Shown here: piece by piece, positions 1-9,600 of the stretch | Layout of the letters: each line of letters begins with the position of its first letter | How positions within the stretch are numbered: the stretch's first letter is position 1 | Made by a program: the position numbers and the translations under genes | The notes under the pieces: generated by a model | Told to the model about the DNA's origin: nothing | Databases searched by the model: none | The model's input: only the letters and a program-made list of their open reading frames with translations | Assembly (NCBI GenBank): GCA_015064685.1 | Contig: SVRT01000019.1 | Location: 1 to 45,341, forward strand | DNA length: 45,341 nt | Direction: 5' to 3' | Source of the DNA: Oscillospiraceae bacterium | GTDB lineage: Bacteria > Bacillota > Clostridia > Oscillospirales > CAG-272

Positions 1-2
1 AT

Positions 3-572
3 TTTAACGAGGACACTAAGAATATCGAAAAAGTCGCAGATAAATACCATTCTGTGGCAGTTCAGTCGGCTAAAAACCAGCTCGACAAGGTTTTTAGTGT
101 CAATGTTATCAGTGGCGGTGACCCTCTGGAAATATTTACCGACCGTGACGGCGAGGTGATATTCAAGAAGTACTCCCCTATCGGAGAGCTTACTGCGTTT
201 GCGGCGCAATATGCGGAGACTCTGCATAAGACCTGCGAGCTATCGGTCGTCATTTGCGACAGAGACAGCGTGGTTGCCTGCGCGGGTGTCTCTAAAAAGG
301 AATATAGCGAAAAAAGACTGTCAGATGAGCTTGAAGGGATAATGGAACGCCGCAGTCTTTATATGCACAAAAACGGAGATATGAAGATGGCGCCTATATC
401 TGATATGTCGAGCCATTATGTAAGCTGTGCGATGCCAATCGTGAGCGAGGGCGACGTGGTTGGTTGTGTCGCTTCCCTCTCACCTGCTGATACCGAGCAC
501 CTCCCCGAATCAACTGAGCAAAAGCTCATCCAGACCGCTGCAAGCTTTCTTGGTCGTCAGCTTGAGAGCTGA
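3..572 (+). CDS. spoVT: SpoVT-like sporulation regulator, 5'-partial
   Basis: The reading frame is open to the left edge, so the start is outside the window. A GTG at 54 is a possible internal start but has no ribosome binding site. From about base 114 the protein reads GDPLEIFTDRDGEVIFKKYS, the second half of the SpoVT AbrB-type DNA-binding domain, followed by a GAF-like domain ending FLGRQLES as in SpoVT. In the family this protein is a DNA-binding regulator of forespore-specific (sigma-G) gene expression. Oddity: the residues just before GDPLEIF (VFSVNVISG) do not resemble the very conserved first half of the AbrB domain (family pattern RRIDDLGRVVIPKEIRR, from memory). The DNA-contacting strand and helix therefore seem replaced. 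Either the gene is chimeric or remodelled, or the sequence joins two pieces near base 113. The SpoVT identity of the C-terminal part is secure. Confidence 0.8.
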   Translation, partial: FNEDTKNIEKVADKYHSVAVQSAKNQLDKVFSVNVISGGDPLEIFTDRDGEVIFKKYSPIGELTAFAAQYAETLHKTCELSVVICDRDSVVACAGVSKKEYSEKRLSDELEGIMERRSLYMHKNGDMKMAPISDMSSHYVSCAMPIVSEGDVVGCVASLSPADTEHLPESTEQKLIQTAASFLGRQLES

Positions 573-587
573 TCATTAACGCAAAAT

Positions 588-621
588 CCTACGGTAGAAA
601 AATCATCTGCCGTAGGTTTTT
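588..621. terminator. Bidirectional terminator between spoVT and the giant-protein operon
   Basis: An 11-bp stem (CCTACGGTAGA pairing with TCTGCCGTAGG, one G-U) is followed by TTTTTG on the plus strand and ATTTTGC on the minus strand. It lies 15 bp after the spoVT stop. It can also end the minus-strand operon, whose last stop is at 716. Confidence 0.85.
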
Positions 622-715
622 GATTGTTATCTGATAGATAAGAGTACACGGCTTCAGCCCCGGGATGCCACTCGTATGATCTACAAGCGGCACCGTCGGT
701 GGAGCTGTTTTGTTA

Positions 716-3700
716 TCAGTCCTCTTTTTTTCTGAAGAGCGGAATACAAGCCGCTATGGCTACGATCACAATTGCCGCGGAACAGCCAATGCTACTACGG
801 CATCCACCGGTCTTTGTGGGTGTGATCACGGTGGAAGCGATCTTTTTGCCGCAAACGTTGCACTGTGTATCCTTTTCATCATCGTAAACGTGTCCGGTCT
901 TTTCGGTGTACTCGATGCCGCACACGTCGCAAATATCACCGTGCTCACAGGTCGCCGTGCCGGCTCCACCGTGCAGCTCAGTTGCGATCTCAATCTCACA
1001 GCAGGCATGCTGCTTTATGTGTGAGGTGGGATCGCTGGGATCCTGCTTATAGATGACTTCTGTGCTGGCGTGATTATCGGGATCCTTGTCGCCGTACTGC
1101 TCCTTGCAGTAGTCGCAGATAGCCGCGGATGCACAGTTTGCCTCGCCACCGCTGTGATAAGCCTTGCTTATCAGCTTGTTACAGCAGCTGTGAACGTGGT
1201 CGTGCATAGAACGGTTTTCTTCTCGGATAACGTATTTCGTCTCATCGCTGGTGTGATTGTTGGAGTCGTACTCTCCGTATTCCGACGCGCATCCGTCACA
1301 CTTTGCAAGAGAGGTGCATGTGGCTATGCCGCCAGTATGCTTTTCCTGCCACTCTACCGAGCAATCGTTACATTTTGCGCCGTGATATTCCGAATCGATG
1401 CGCGTATAGGTTACGTTCACGTGGTGATTGGGATCAGTCTCGCCGTATCCCGTCTTACAGTTATCACATATTGCCTGTGCAGAGCAGGATGCCCTGCCAC
1501 CCTTGTGCTCTTCGGTGAAGGTTGCCTTGCAGCACACGTGTGTTCCGACGTGGAGCGAGGGATCAGACGTTGAGGGCGCGTAGGTCATCTCATCACTCGA
1601 ATGATTGTCCGGATCAAAGTCTCCGTATGCCCAACCGCACTCCGCGCAGATCGCAAGCGACGTGCAGGTCGCAACAACCTCGGGTGTATGACCTACGGTG
1701 CTCTTAACCGCACCACAGCAGGTGTAGAGCTGATTATGAGTCATCTTGTCATCGGGATTGGGTGAGAATACCGTGTTCTCCGACGTGTGACGGTGAGGCT
1801 GGAGGTCACCGTATTCGTCACCGCAAAGCTCGCAGATCGCGAGAGTATTGCAGGTGGCGGCACCGCCGCTATGCTTCGCCGCTCTGATGTGATCGCATCC
1901 GTATACGTTGCAGGCAGAGTCGCACGGGGAATCAAAGATATGAATATCCGTAGTATTGTAAGCAAGCGAGTAAAGATGAGATACGTCTCTTCCCTCTCTG
2001 TCAACCACCTTGATGCCGGATACAGTGATGTAGCCCGATAAGGGATACAGCTCGTAAATGACGTCGGTTATCTCGTGTCCGAGAAGAACGACCTTTCCCG
2101 CCTGCATAATGAAGTTTTTATTATCGTACTCGGGATATCCCTCGGAAATCTCATAATCAAAGGGCTTGATCTCCATGTATATCTCGCGGCATACGGTTAC
2201 AACAGTTTGGCGAACCGTTCCGTCGCTTGACGTTACCGCCACCGTGTAATCACCGACGTCGATTATACTGTCTAGCATCTCCGAATCTTGATTTGTTATA
2301 CCGACGGTAAAGCTTACGTTTACATCATAGTCGGAAATGTATTCATCTTCATATGCGTACTTTGCTTTGATGTTTACGCTGTATTCACCGGCATCGGTCA
2401 AGGAAAGCACCTGCGATACCGTGCTGCTGAGATATTCTTCATCATAAAGCTCAAAGCTTGTGAAGAACTCTCCGTCCTTTGTTACTGTTCCATAGAGAAT
2501 AACACGTTTGTCATCTTTGAAGGACGTAGGATGCGTCCACGAATAGACAACGCCAATCTCCTGCTTTTCACCGTCCTCCAGGTTGTCGTCTCCAAATATT
2601 GGTGTGGGATACTGAGGTGGATTTACTCTAACCGTGATGACGGAATATGCTCTTTCATAATTGCATCCGCCCAAGAGGTAGTTCTCAAGGTCGCCGGTAA
2701 CTCTGACTGAATAATCGCCTTCGCAAGGCTGATATGGGAATACATACCTGTCATTTATTTCTGGGAGCCCGTAATAGGATTCCTGATAATAGGTTATAAA
2801 TGCTCCAACACTTTCAGCAGTATCTCCGTTGACAAAGCCCTCAACGGTGATCTCGGGTGTCTGATACATATCGATAACGTATACTGTATTTCCGTATTCG
2901 TCCTCGACGGTTTCCATTCCCTCAAACTTCAACGTGAGCTCCTTGACTTTTATTTCAATGGGAAGCTCGTAAACAGTTGTCACACAATTCTCGCCCGACG
3001 CGGTCACTCTGAGAAGGTAATCTCCTGCGTTAATAGGCTTGGAGTCGAGCAGGGTCTTGGTCTCGGGATCTCCAAATTGGTCGTATTCCACCTTGAACCA
3101 GTCAAATGCCAACTCACATTCTTCGCTTGTTGTGAAGTGCTTTGCGGAAGGATCCGGGATGTCGTCTCCGTAAGTAAACTCGGTGGGATAATTTTTGTTT
3201 TCAACATCAGGCTGAAGCCTCGGGAAAATATAACCCTTTACGGTATCTCTGGAGAATACTATCTCAATACCTTCAGCAAAGGATTCATCCCAGAATTCAA
3301 CGCCCACCTTAAGGTCGTGAATGCCAACGTCACTTGACGGAGCATCAGAGACAGTGATTTCTAAAATGAAGCTGTAATCGTTGTCGCCGGTGGAATATAC
3401 AGGCTCGAAGCTTGTGCTGCCGTCATAATATTTGTATACGTCTGCAACGGTAACGTTTACCGTGATAGGTGTAATTGTAAGAGCATCCTCGTATACGTAT
3501 TCCTGACCCGCGTATGCGTGCTTGCCCACAACGAGAAGGTCGTAGCTGCCGGGCAAATAAACACCCGAGGGGATCTCTTGCGGCTTTCCGTAATAGTCGT
3601 ATTGGGTTTCTGTGATTCGCTCCCCCGTTTTAGGATCAAGGAAGTATGCCTCGAATTCCGCCATTCCGGGAGGGTTGTCGATAAGCTTGTAGTTGTCAAG

Positions 3701-6628
3701 AACGAAATCGGTATATACGTATCCGCCGTCGAACTCCACGACCTTGTTGGTCATACCGATCCTGTCCTGGATCTTTGTGCCGATAAATCTTTTCGGCTCT
3801 GACGAATAATTCTCGCCATTTACCGTCACAGATGCGATGTAGTCACATCTGACGGGAGCATAAACCTCTGTCATAGAGATCGATGCTTCAATGAATATAT
3901 CCTGTTTGCACGCATCGCAATATACCCTTGCCTGCGCAGAGGGAAGATACTCGTGCCAGACGAATTCATAAAACTTGGTTATTCTATGCTCGGTGTAGTC
4001 GCGCAGATGGTGGACGGAGAGATACTCATTGGTGTATCTGAGAACATTTCCGGCACAGTCGCTGACCTTAAACACTCTTGTTTCGTTATCGATGCTTGGA
4101 TTGTCGGTGGAGGGATAGAGATCGGTTCCGATCTTCTGACCCTTTCCCATAAGGTGAGCGACCTCTCCGGATGCGTAAGCATCCGCGTCAAACTCGCCGT
4201 ATTCTCCACGCGTCTCGTAAAGGCAAGCGGAGCGGTTAACGGATATGTTTTCACAAAGCTCGGGATCCGAGAAGAATCTGACGTGCTCTCCGCTTCCGTT
4301 CATTACGTCAAGTGCATATACGTTGTATACCGAAACGTTATTGCAAGCAGTTCCGATCAGTATTCCTTCCACGCCGTCATCCCGTGTGGCGTTGACGGTA
4401 GAGTCGGTTATCTCGATGCCCTCGAATGCAATTTGCTTAGAGCCATCGGTCACAATTCTGCCGACGAGAGCGCTCGCATACTCGGCAGCGGAAAATTCAC
4501 TTCTCGTAACTGTAAGATATCTGATGCTGATGTCCTCAGCGTATCCGAAGAGTCCCGCATATTTTCCGTCAGTTGAGTATTTGACGTTAGATACGGTGTG
4601 GTGTTTTCCTGATAGATATCCGTTAAACGGCTGCTCCTCGGTTCCGATGGGCTCAAATCCGTCTATACCGCGAAAATCAAGATCACTCTCGATAAATATT
4701 GAAAAATCGTAGGATGTGTCAATCTCACCGCTGTTGAACATTTTTGCAAAGGCAATAAACTGTCCTTCGTTGTTTATTCTTACAGTGGCGTGGATAAGAT
4801 TGCTGCTGTATTCAACGGTCGGAGCCTCAAAATGCTCGGGGTTTATCTCGCAAATTCCGTCTTCGTTGAAGCTATGCATATCTGCGGGATAATCGGAGTT
4901 TCCGCACACGCAGTCGTCCCTGCAGCTATCCCCGAATACACAATTCTGAACGTTGACCTCTGCGTTGCAGTCGTCGCAGACGTTCCAGTGAATGTCGTCG
5001 GTCTTGTTTACATAGTAGACTGTTTCATCAACGTTTACGTGATTTGTCTTGTCAACACCGCCGAATTCTCCGCAATCGGGGCAGGAGGCGGGATGTATGC
5101 AGTCAGCCTCGGTTGCATTGGGGTGGAGACAGTCGAGCTTTACCATATTACTGATAAAGGTTGCGCCGCCCTCATCGTCCTGGGTCATCTCCCAGAAAAC
5201 GTAAATCTCATCATTGTTGCGGTCATAATCCTCGGGAAGACGGAATGAGAGCTGGCTGAGATCCTTCGAAATCGCCGACGGATCGGTGCTGCTATCGTTT
5301 CCGTAAATTGTTTCCTCGATCTTAGCATAATGCGTAACGTTTCCATCCTTGTCCTTGATCATGACCGAGATTCCGATGGATTCGTCAAGATTTCCGTACG
5401 AGGTGTGCGATTTGTGGCGTATAGCGTTTCCTACCTCAAGCGTAACGAGTCCGTTTTTAACGTCAACCACTCTTGCTGTGAAGCGATCGTCGATTCCGTT
5501 TTCGGGGTCCGCGTTCTCTATTGCAGCCTTATACGTGGGGTCAATAAATGTCAGTCTATAGACCTTCGGCGCGATCTCATACATAAACTGTATGTCGCCC
5601 GTTTCAATGTTAAAGCCGTACCTGATATATGCGCTCTCACCCGTGTCGAAGGGGATCACGTTACCCGTTTCGTCTACCGCGCCGACGAAGTTGCCGTTTT
5701 CGGCTTCTCCGTGATAGTCAAGTCCGGTGCGGAGCCAATACGTAACGTTGGTGTCTGTTCCGAAGAGTGTCGTAGCCATTCCGGGGGCAAAAGGCACGGT
5801 TGACACGTATTTGCTCATTTCCTCTGCCGAGAGAAGGAAGAATCTTGCGCCGTCAATATATGCGATCTCGTCATTGTCCTGCGCATACACCGCGCTCTCG
5901 GCGGTGCGGGTGTCAAGCTCCCAGGCAAGGCTCTGTCCCGAGCCATAGCCGTAAACTCCGTCCAAGGGCGCAAGCCTGTCGATGACGGTTACGGGACGGA
6001 TATAGTCAAGCTCCTGTGCGAGATTTGAATAATAAGCCTTATACGATCCGAGATAGTCATCCTCCGAAAGACGTTCGATCGTGCTGTAAGGAACACTGAG
6101 ATTATAAACGTTCTCCGTGTCGAACATACCGTACCAGATTTCGTCGTCGTATTTTCTGTACTGAGAAAAGATAGTTTTCGAATGAATTGCCTGCTCGGTC
6201 ATAACAAACATTGCGCCGCTGTTGCCCGCATTGTCTTTTTCTGCGTCAAGCACGCGCAGAAGGATCGGGACTTCCCTCTTCTCTGCCGCGCTGTACGAGC
6301 TGCCGAAGTAGATATATGTCTGCGGATCATAGTATGTTCCACTGACACCGTTTTGACTGTATGTTTTTGCCACGGGATCTCTTAAGGCGTCGGTTCCCAT
6401 CAATATCTTTCCCTCTACGTTTTTCGGTGTTACGTATGGGTCAAATGTACTGCCGCCCGTGAGATCTACTGCATCGGAATTCACCTCTCCGAGTGTGTGA
6501 TCATGAACAAGATCCGCGGCAGATACCTGCACGGGGAACGCCCCGATGAACGACCCCAACAGTATACCGAAGGACAGAAGGGATGCCCCTACCTTAAGTA
6601 TTATCTTATCAGTTATTTTCTTTTTCAT
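716..6628 (-). CDS. Giant surface protein (about 1970 aa) with GLUG-like region, Cys-rich repeats and Cys-type C-terminal tail
   Basis: Third of three giant genes in a minus-strand run, 52 bp after the previous stop. The open frame extends 65 codons upstream, but the ATG at 6628 has GGAGG seven bases before it and begins a clear signal peptide (MKKKITDKIILK, cleavage near VSA-A, residue 36), so this start is chosen. About residues 70-330 resemble the DUF6273 type (IYFG near the start, YWLR near the end). A first Cys/His cluster lies near residues 560-660. It is followed by a GLUG-like stretch (YAGLFGYAEDI), then several beta-rich modules like MBG/YDG surface domains. Residues 1586-1925 are five tandem Cys/His repeats plus a partial sixth. 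The C-terminus is Gly-Cys-Arg-Ser-Ser-Ile-Gly, a hydrophobic segment and FRKKED. No catalytic domain is recognised. It probably acts outside the membrane as an anchored structural or adhesive protein; the exact role is unknown. Confidence 0.85.
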   Translation of the reverse strand: MKKKITDKIILKVGASLLSFGILLGSFIGAFPVQVSAADLVHDHTLGEVNSDAVDLTGGSTFDPYVTPKNVEGKILMGTDALRDPVAKTYSQNGVSGTYYDPQTYIYFGSSYSAAEKREVPILLRVLDAEKDNAGNSGAMFVMTEQAIHSKTIFSQYRKYDDEIWYGMFDTENVYNLSVPYSTIERLSEDDYLGSYKAYYSNLAQELDYIRPVTVIDRLAPLDGVYGYGSGQSLAWELDTRTAESAVYAQDNDEIAYIDGARFFLLSAEEMSKYVSTVPFAPGMATTLFGTDTNVTYWLRTGLDYHGEAENGNFVGAVDETGNVIPFDTGESAYIRYGFNIETGDIQFMYEIAPKVYRLTFIDPTYKAAIENADPENGIDDRFTARVVDVKNGLVTLEVGNAIRHKSHTSYGNLDESIGISVMIKDKDGNVTHYAKIEETIYGNDSSTDPSAISKDLSQLSFRLPEDYDRNNDEIYVFWEMTQDDEGGATFISNMVKLDCLHPNATEADCIHPASCPDCGEFGGVDKTNHVNVDETVYYVNKTDDIHWNVCDDCNAEVNVQNCVFGDSCRDDCVCGNSDYPADMHSFNEDGICEINPEHFEAPTVEYSSNLIHATVRINNEGQFIAFAKMFNSGEIDTSYDFSIFIESDLDFRGIDGFEPIGTEEQPFNGYLSGKHHTVSNVKYSTDGKYAGLFGYAEDISIRYLTVTRSEFSAAEYASALVGRIVTDGSKQIAFEGIEITDSTVNATRDDGVEGILIGTACNNVSVYNVYALDVMNGSGEHVRFFSDPELCENISVNRSACLYETRGEYGEFDADAYASGEVAHLMGKGQKIGTDLYPSTDNPSIDNETRVFKVSDCAGNVLRYTNEYLSVHHLRDYTEHRITKFYEFVWHEYLPSAQARVYCDACKQDIFIEASISMTEVYAPVRCDYIASVTVNGENYSSEPKRFIGTKIQDRIGMTNKVVEFDGGYVYTDFVLDNYKLIDNPPGMAEFEAYFLDPKTGERITETQYDYYGKPQEIPSGVYLPGSYDLLVVGKHAYAGQEYVYEDALTITPITVNVTVADVYKYYDGSTSFEPVYSTGDNDYSFILEITVSDAPSSDVGIHDLKVGVEFWDESFAEGIEIVFSRDTVKGYIFPRLQPDVENKNYPTEFTYGDDIPDPSAKHFTTSEECELAFDWFKVEYDQFGDPETKTLLDSKPINAGDYLLRVTASGENCVTTVYELPIEIKVKELTLKFEGMETVEDEYGNTVYVIDMYQTPEITVEGFVNGDTAESVGAFITYYQESYYGLPEINDRYVFPYQPCEGDYSVRVTGDLENYLLGGCNYERAYSVITVRVNPPQYPTPIFGDDNLEDGEKQEIGVVYSWTHPTSFKDDKRVILYGTVTKDGEFFTSFELYDEEYLSSTVSQVLSLTDAGEYSVNIKAKYAYEDEYISDYDVNVSFTVGITNQDSEMLDSIIDVGDYTVAVTSSDGTVRQTVVTVCREIYMEIKPFDYEISEGYPEYDNKNFIMQAGKVVLLGHEITDVIYELYPLSGYITVSGIKVVDREGRDVSHLYSLAYNTTDIHIFDSPCDSACNVYGCDHIRAAKHSGGAATCNTLAICELCGDEYGDLQPHRHTSENTVFSPNPDDKMTHNQLYTCCGAVKSTVGHTPEVVATCTSLAICAECGWAYGDFDPDNHSSDEMTYAPSTSDPSLHVGTHVCCKATFTEEHKGGRASCSAQAICDNCKTGYGETDPNHHVNVTYTRIDSEYHGAKCNDCSVEWQEKHTGGIATCTSLAKCDGCASEYGEYDSNNHTSDETKYVIREENRSMHDHVHSCCNKLISKAYHSGGEANCASAAICDYCKEQYGDKDPDNHASTEVIYKQDPSDPTSHIKQHACCEIEIATELHGGAGTATCEHGDICDVCGIEYTEKTGHVYDDEKDTQCNVCGKKIASTVITPTKTGGCRSSIGCSAAIVIVAIAACIPLFRKKED
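719..805 (-). other. C-terminal Cys-type membrane/sorting signal of the 1970-aa protein
   Basis: The last 29 residues (1942-1970) consist of GCRSSIGCSA, a hydrophobic stretch rich in I, V and A, and the charged end FRKKED. No LPXTG motif is present. The same arrangement ends the CHAP hydrolase at 33290-33379. It resembles in layout, but not in exact sequence, the tripartite MYXO-CTERM and GlyGly-CTERM tails. A role in anchoring or processing is inferred. Confidence 0.6.
854..1873 (-). repeat. Tandem Cys/His-rich protein repeats, five copies plus one partial
   Basis: The encoded repeats begin H-x-G-G or H-T-P and read (A)-x-C-x6/7-C-x2-C, then YG[DE], then N-H or H-H, then usually H-x-x-CC. 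Four copies are exactly 61 residues and one is 56. The sixth is partial (TCEHGDICDVCG) and ends with a separate CxxC. The spacing of Cys and His suggests metal (zinc) sites. Spurious open frames on the opposite strand here are by-products of the repetition. Confidence 0.75.
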
Positions 6629-6680
6629 AATCAACCTCCAGTTAATCGTATCTGCCGCGTTTTTGCCTGTGGGATGAGGA

Positions 6681-9600
6681 TCACTCCTCATCCGACAAGC
6701 CTTCTTCGTTTGCCGCGCCGTCGGCGCCGTCATTATTTGGTGAGCTTTCCGGGTCGAGGACGCCATCTTCGACTCCGTCCTCATTCGGCAAGCTCTCCTC
6801 ATCGGTAGCGCCGCCGCCGGCACCGTCTTCTTTCTTTTTCTTGCCCTTGGTCTTTTTAGGTGGCAAGATACCTTTTTTATACGCTATTATCACTCCCAGA
6901 ACGCCTCCGCCTATCACAATGAGAGAGACAGGAATGATCCACAAAAGATGCATGGGATTAAATGTGTTTTCGTCCTTCAGAACGATCTCCCTTCTATCCT
7001 CAAAGTTGCCTCGTCCCACGATCACGATCGAGATTGTCTTGCTTGCCCTATTCTTTGTGACCGTTACAGTGTAGTCGACGTTCTCCTTCAGAACGTAATC
7101 TCCAAGCGTAAGCTTTACGGTGGGATTGCCCTTCTGATCAAGAGTTACGCTTGCAACTGTCTCGTTGATATTTCGTGCAGCGATCTTGAAGTTAACGATC
7201 GCCGTTCCTACGCACTTGCCTTCCTCGGTTGCTACTAATACTGCGCTTGCGGTACCGGCATTGATGTTGTTAAGGTAAGATACGGTATAGTCAACGTCGG
7301 GAGTTAATGTTTCTTCCGTTCCAAACTCCAGCGCGGGAGTATGTTCTTTTCCGTCGAAAATGAAGCCACCCTCGGGAATGACGGGGGTTATTGTGATGGT
7401 TGAAAGATCTACCGATTCAAGATGAACGTAAGCGCTCTTGTTGTCAAGGCTCACCATAACTATTCCCTCTGCGCCGCTGTCACCCGAAAGCACGCCGCTC
7501 TCGCTGATGACTGCGCTCTTTTCGATGGTCTGCACGCTCCACTTTATTCTGGATGCTGTGCTCGAGCCCTCGTTTACAGTTATGTATTTGTTTCCTGATT
7601 TGAATGCCATTTGGAGCTGTTTTGCATCCTTGGAGGAAACAAGGCTTGTAATCTCTCTTCCGTTGTAAAGGATAACAGCCTCAAGCTCGGGGTCACCCAT
7701 AAGCTCGTTTGTCAAAGTGCATCCGAAGGGCATACTGCGGTTTCCTGCCGCATCGTACGAGTAAACCACTATATCCTGGTAGACGTAAGACTCATCAAGA
7801 GGTACTTCAACGGAGAATTTACCCTCTCCGTCAGAGTAAGCGGATACCGTCGTATCGCTGTCGAGAACGTTGACCTCTATTCTTGCATCCGCCTCGGCAA
7901 TACCGGTTACGGTTATCTTGCCGTCTGTGAAGAATCCGCCGCCCTGAGGAGACGATATCAGCATAGAAGGCGCCTCGGTATCAACCGTGAACTGATATAG
8001 CGCGGAGAAGCCGTCCTGCGTCTTGCTTACACCTTCGATCTTCAAGGTGTACGTGCCGTCTTCAAGTCCGTTGAATGTAATATTGCCGCCGTCCCAATCG
8101 GTCTTTTCTCCGCCGTTGAGTGTGTAGGTCGCGGAAAGAACGCTCTCACCGCCGTTTACCTTCAATGTGAAATCGCCCGTGTTGATCATAGCGATCTCGA
8201 CAGAGGTTGTACCGACGCGACTCGTAATGGAATCTTCGATCTCAAAGCTAAGCTCTGTTACGATGGGGGTAACCATCGTGATCTCGTTTGACGTGATCGG
8301 AACCGACATAAGCTTTGTTCCGTCCTCGAGAGTTACGTAGTTCTGAACCGAAACAACGTATTTTTTGTCTGCCGCCAATCCGATATATGCGGATTCGCCT
8401 GCGACGGACGTGTCCTCGCCCGTTGAATAAGCAGAGCCCTCGAGTCCAACGTTCAGAGTTCGTCCTCCGATGACGATGGAGCCCGCGCCGTCAGCTGCCT
8501 CGGAGTAGATTCCCGAGAAAACAGTTTCCTTAAGGCCGTCCTCGGTGACCTCGTATATGCTGGTGACTATTCCGTCGTATTTTTCGCCCGAATCATAGCT
8601 TAAGGAGATAGAATAGTTGCCCGCGAGATCGATCTTTGCGAGTGTGGGAGCTTTTGGCTGCAAGGGATTGACGTAAACGAAGGAAGAATCTACCATAGGG
8701 GTCTCTGTTTCGTTTCCGTCCTCGTCCGTTACGATGCCGATAGCCTTAAGAGTGTATGTTCCGGAAGGAAGACCCTGGGGGACCGTAACCGGAATTTCGA
8801 TCGTGTCGGATGTGATGGTTGCGGTGTCGTATTCAGCCATAGGATAGAGTGCGCCGTCAGCATCCGCCGCGTAAATGCTGAGTCTTGAAAGCTTGTCAAG
8901 ACCCGAGCCGGTCAGGGATACGCTTGTCAGGTCCTCATTGATAGAAACCTCGTCAAACATAACCGCTTTAACTATTGTGTATATCTCTATTTCGGAGGCA
9001 ACGGAGGTCTTTATGTCAAGGATCTTTCCGTAGTGATCGGGATCTGTTATTGAGAATGAAACGGAGGCGATCTTGGTCTCCTCGTCGTAGCTGAACATTG
9101 CGTTCGTATCCTTGTTTGCTTCGCTGTCTGCCGTGTAGTTGTCGTTATACCATCTGAGGCTATATCCCTCTCCGCCGATCGATGCTATGACGGTGTTCTT
9201 TATATCCTCAGCCATGTACTTGTTGTCTGCTGAATATGTGATGGAAATGAGAGCATCCTCGTTTTCTCTTATCTGAAGATCTACCGAGTGACTCATTCTG
9301 TCGCTGCTCGATGTGATGGGGTTGACAGGTCCCGCCTTCTTGTTTGCGGAAGACCTTGCCAGGCATTTCACTCGGTTAGTGACCGACATATAAAGGGTGT
9401 CGCCCGTCTCATCATCCACGTATACGGGAACGTTATAAAGACTGATGGGTCCTGGAACCGAGAGCTTTTTACCGACCGAGACGTCAACGTCTCCGCCCCA
9501 ATAATACACTACACCGACTCCTATTCCAATCACCTTGACCGAGCCCCATACCTTCTTGGTGTCTATTCCAACACCCGCCTGGCCGATCTTCGTTCCTCCG

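Noticed and set aside
6629-6823. 65-codon N-terminal extension of the 1970-aa protein
   Set aside because: It overlaps the end of the upstream giant gene in another frame, and its composition (Arg, Met, Ala) is that of a shadow. The ATG at 6628 has a GGAGG site and starts the signal peptide.
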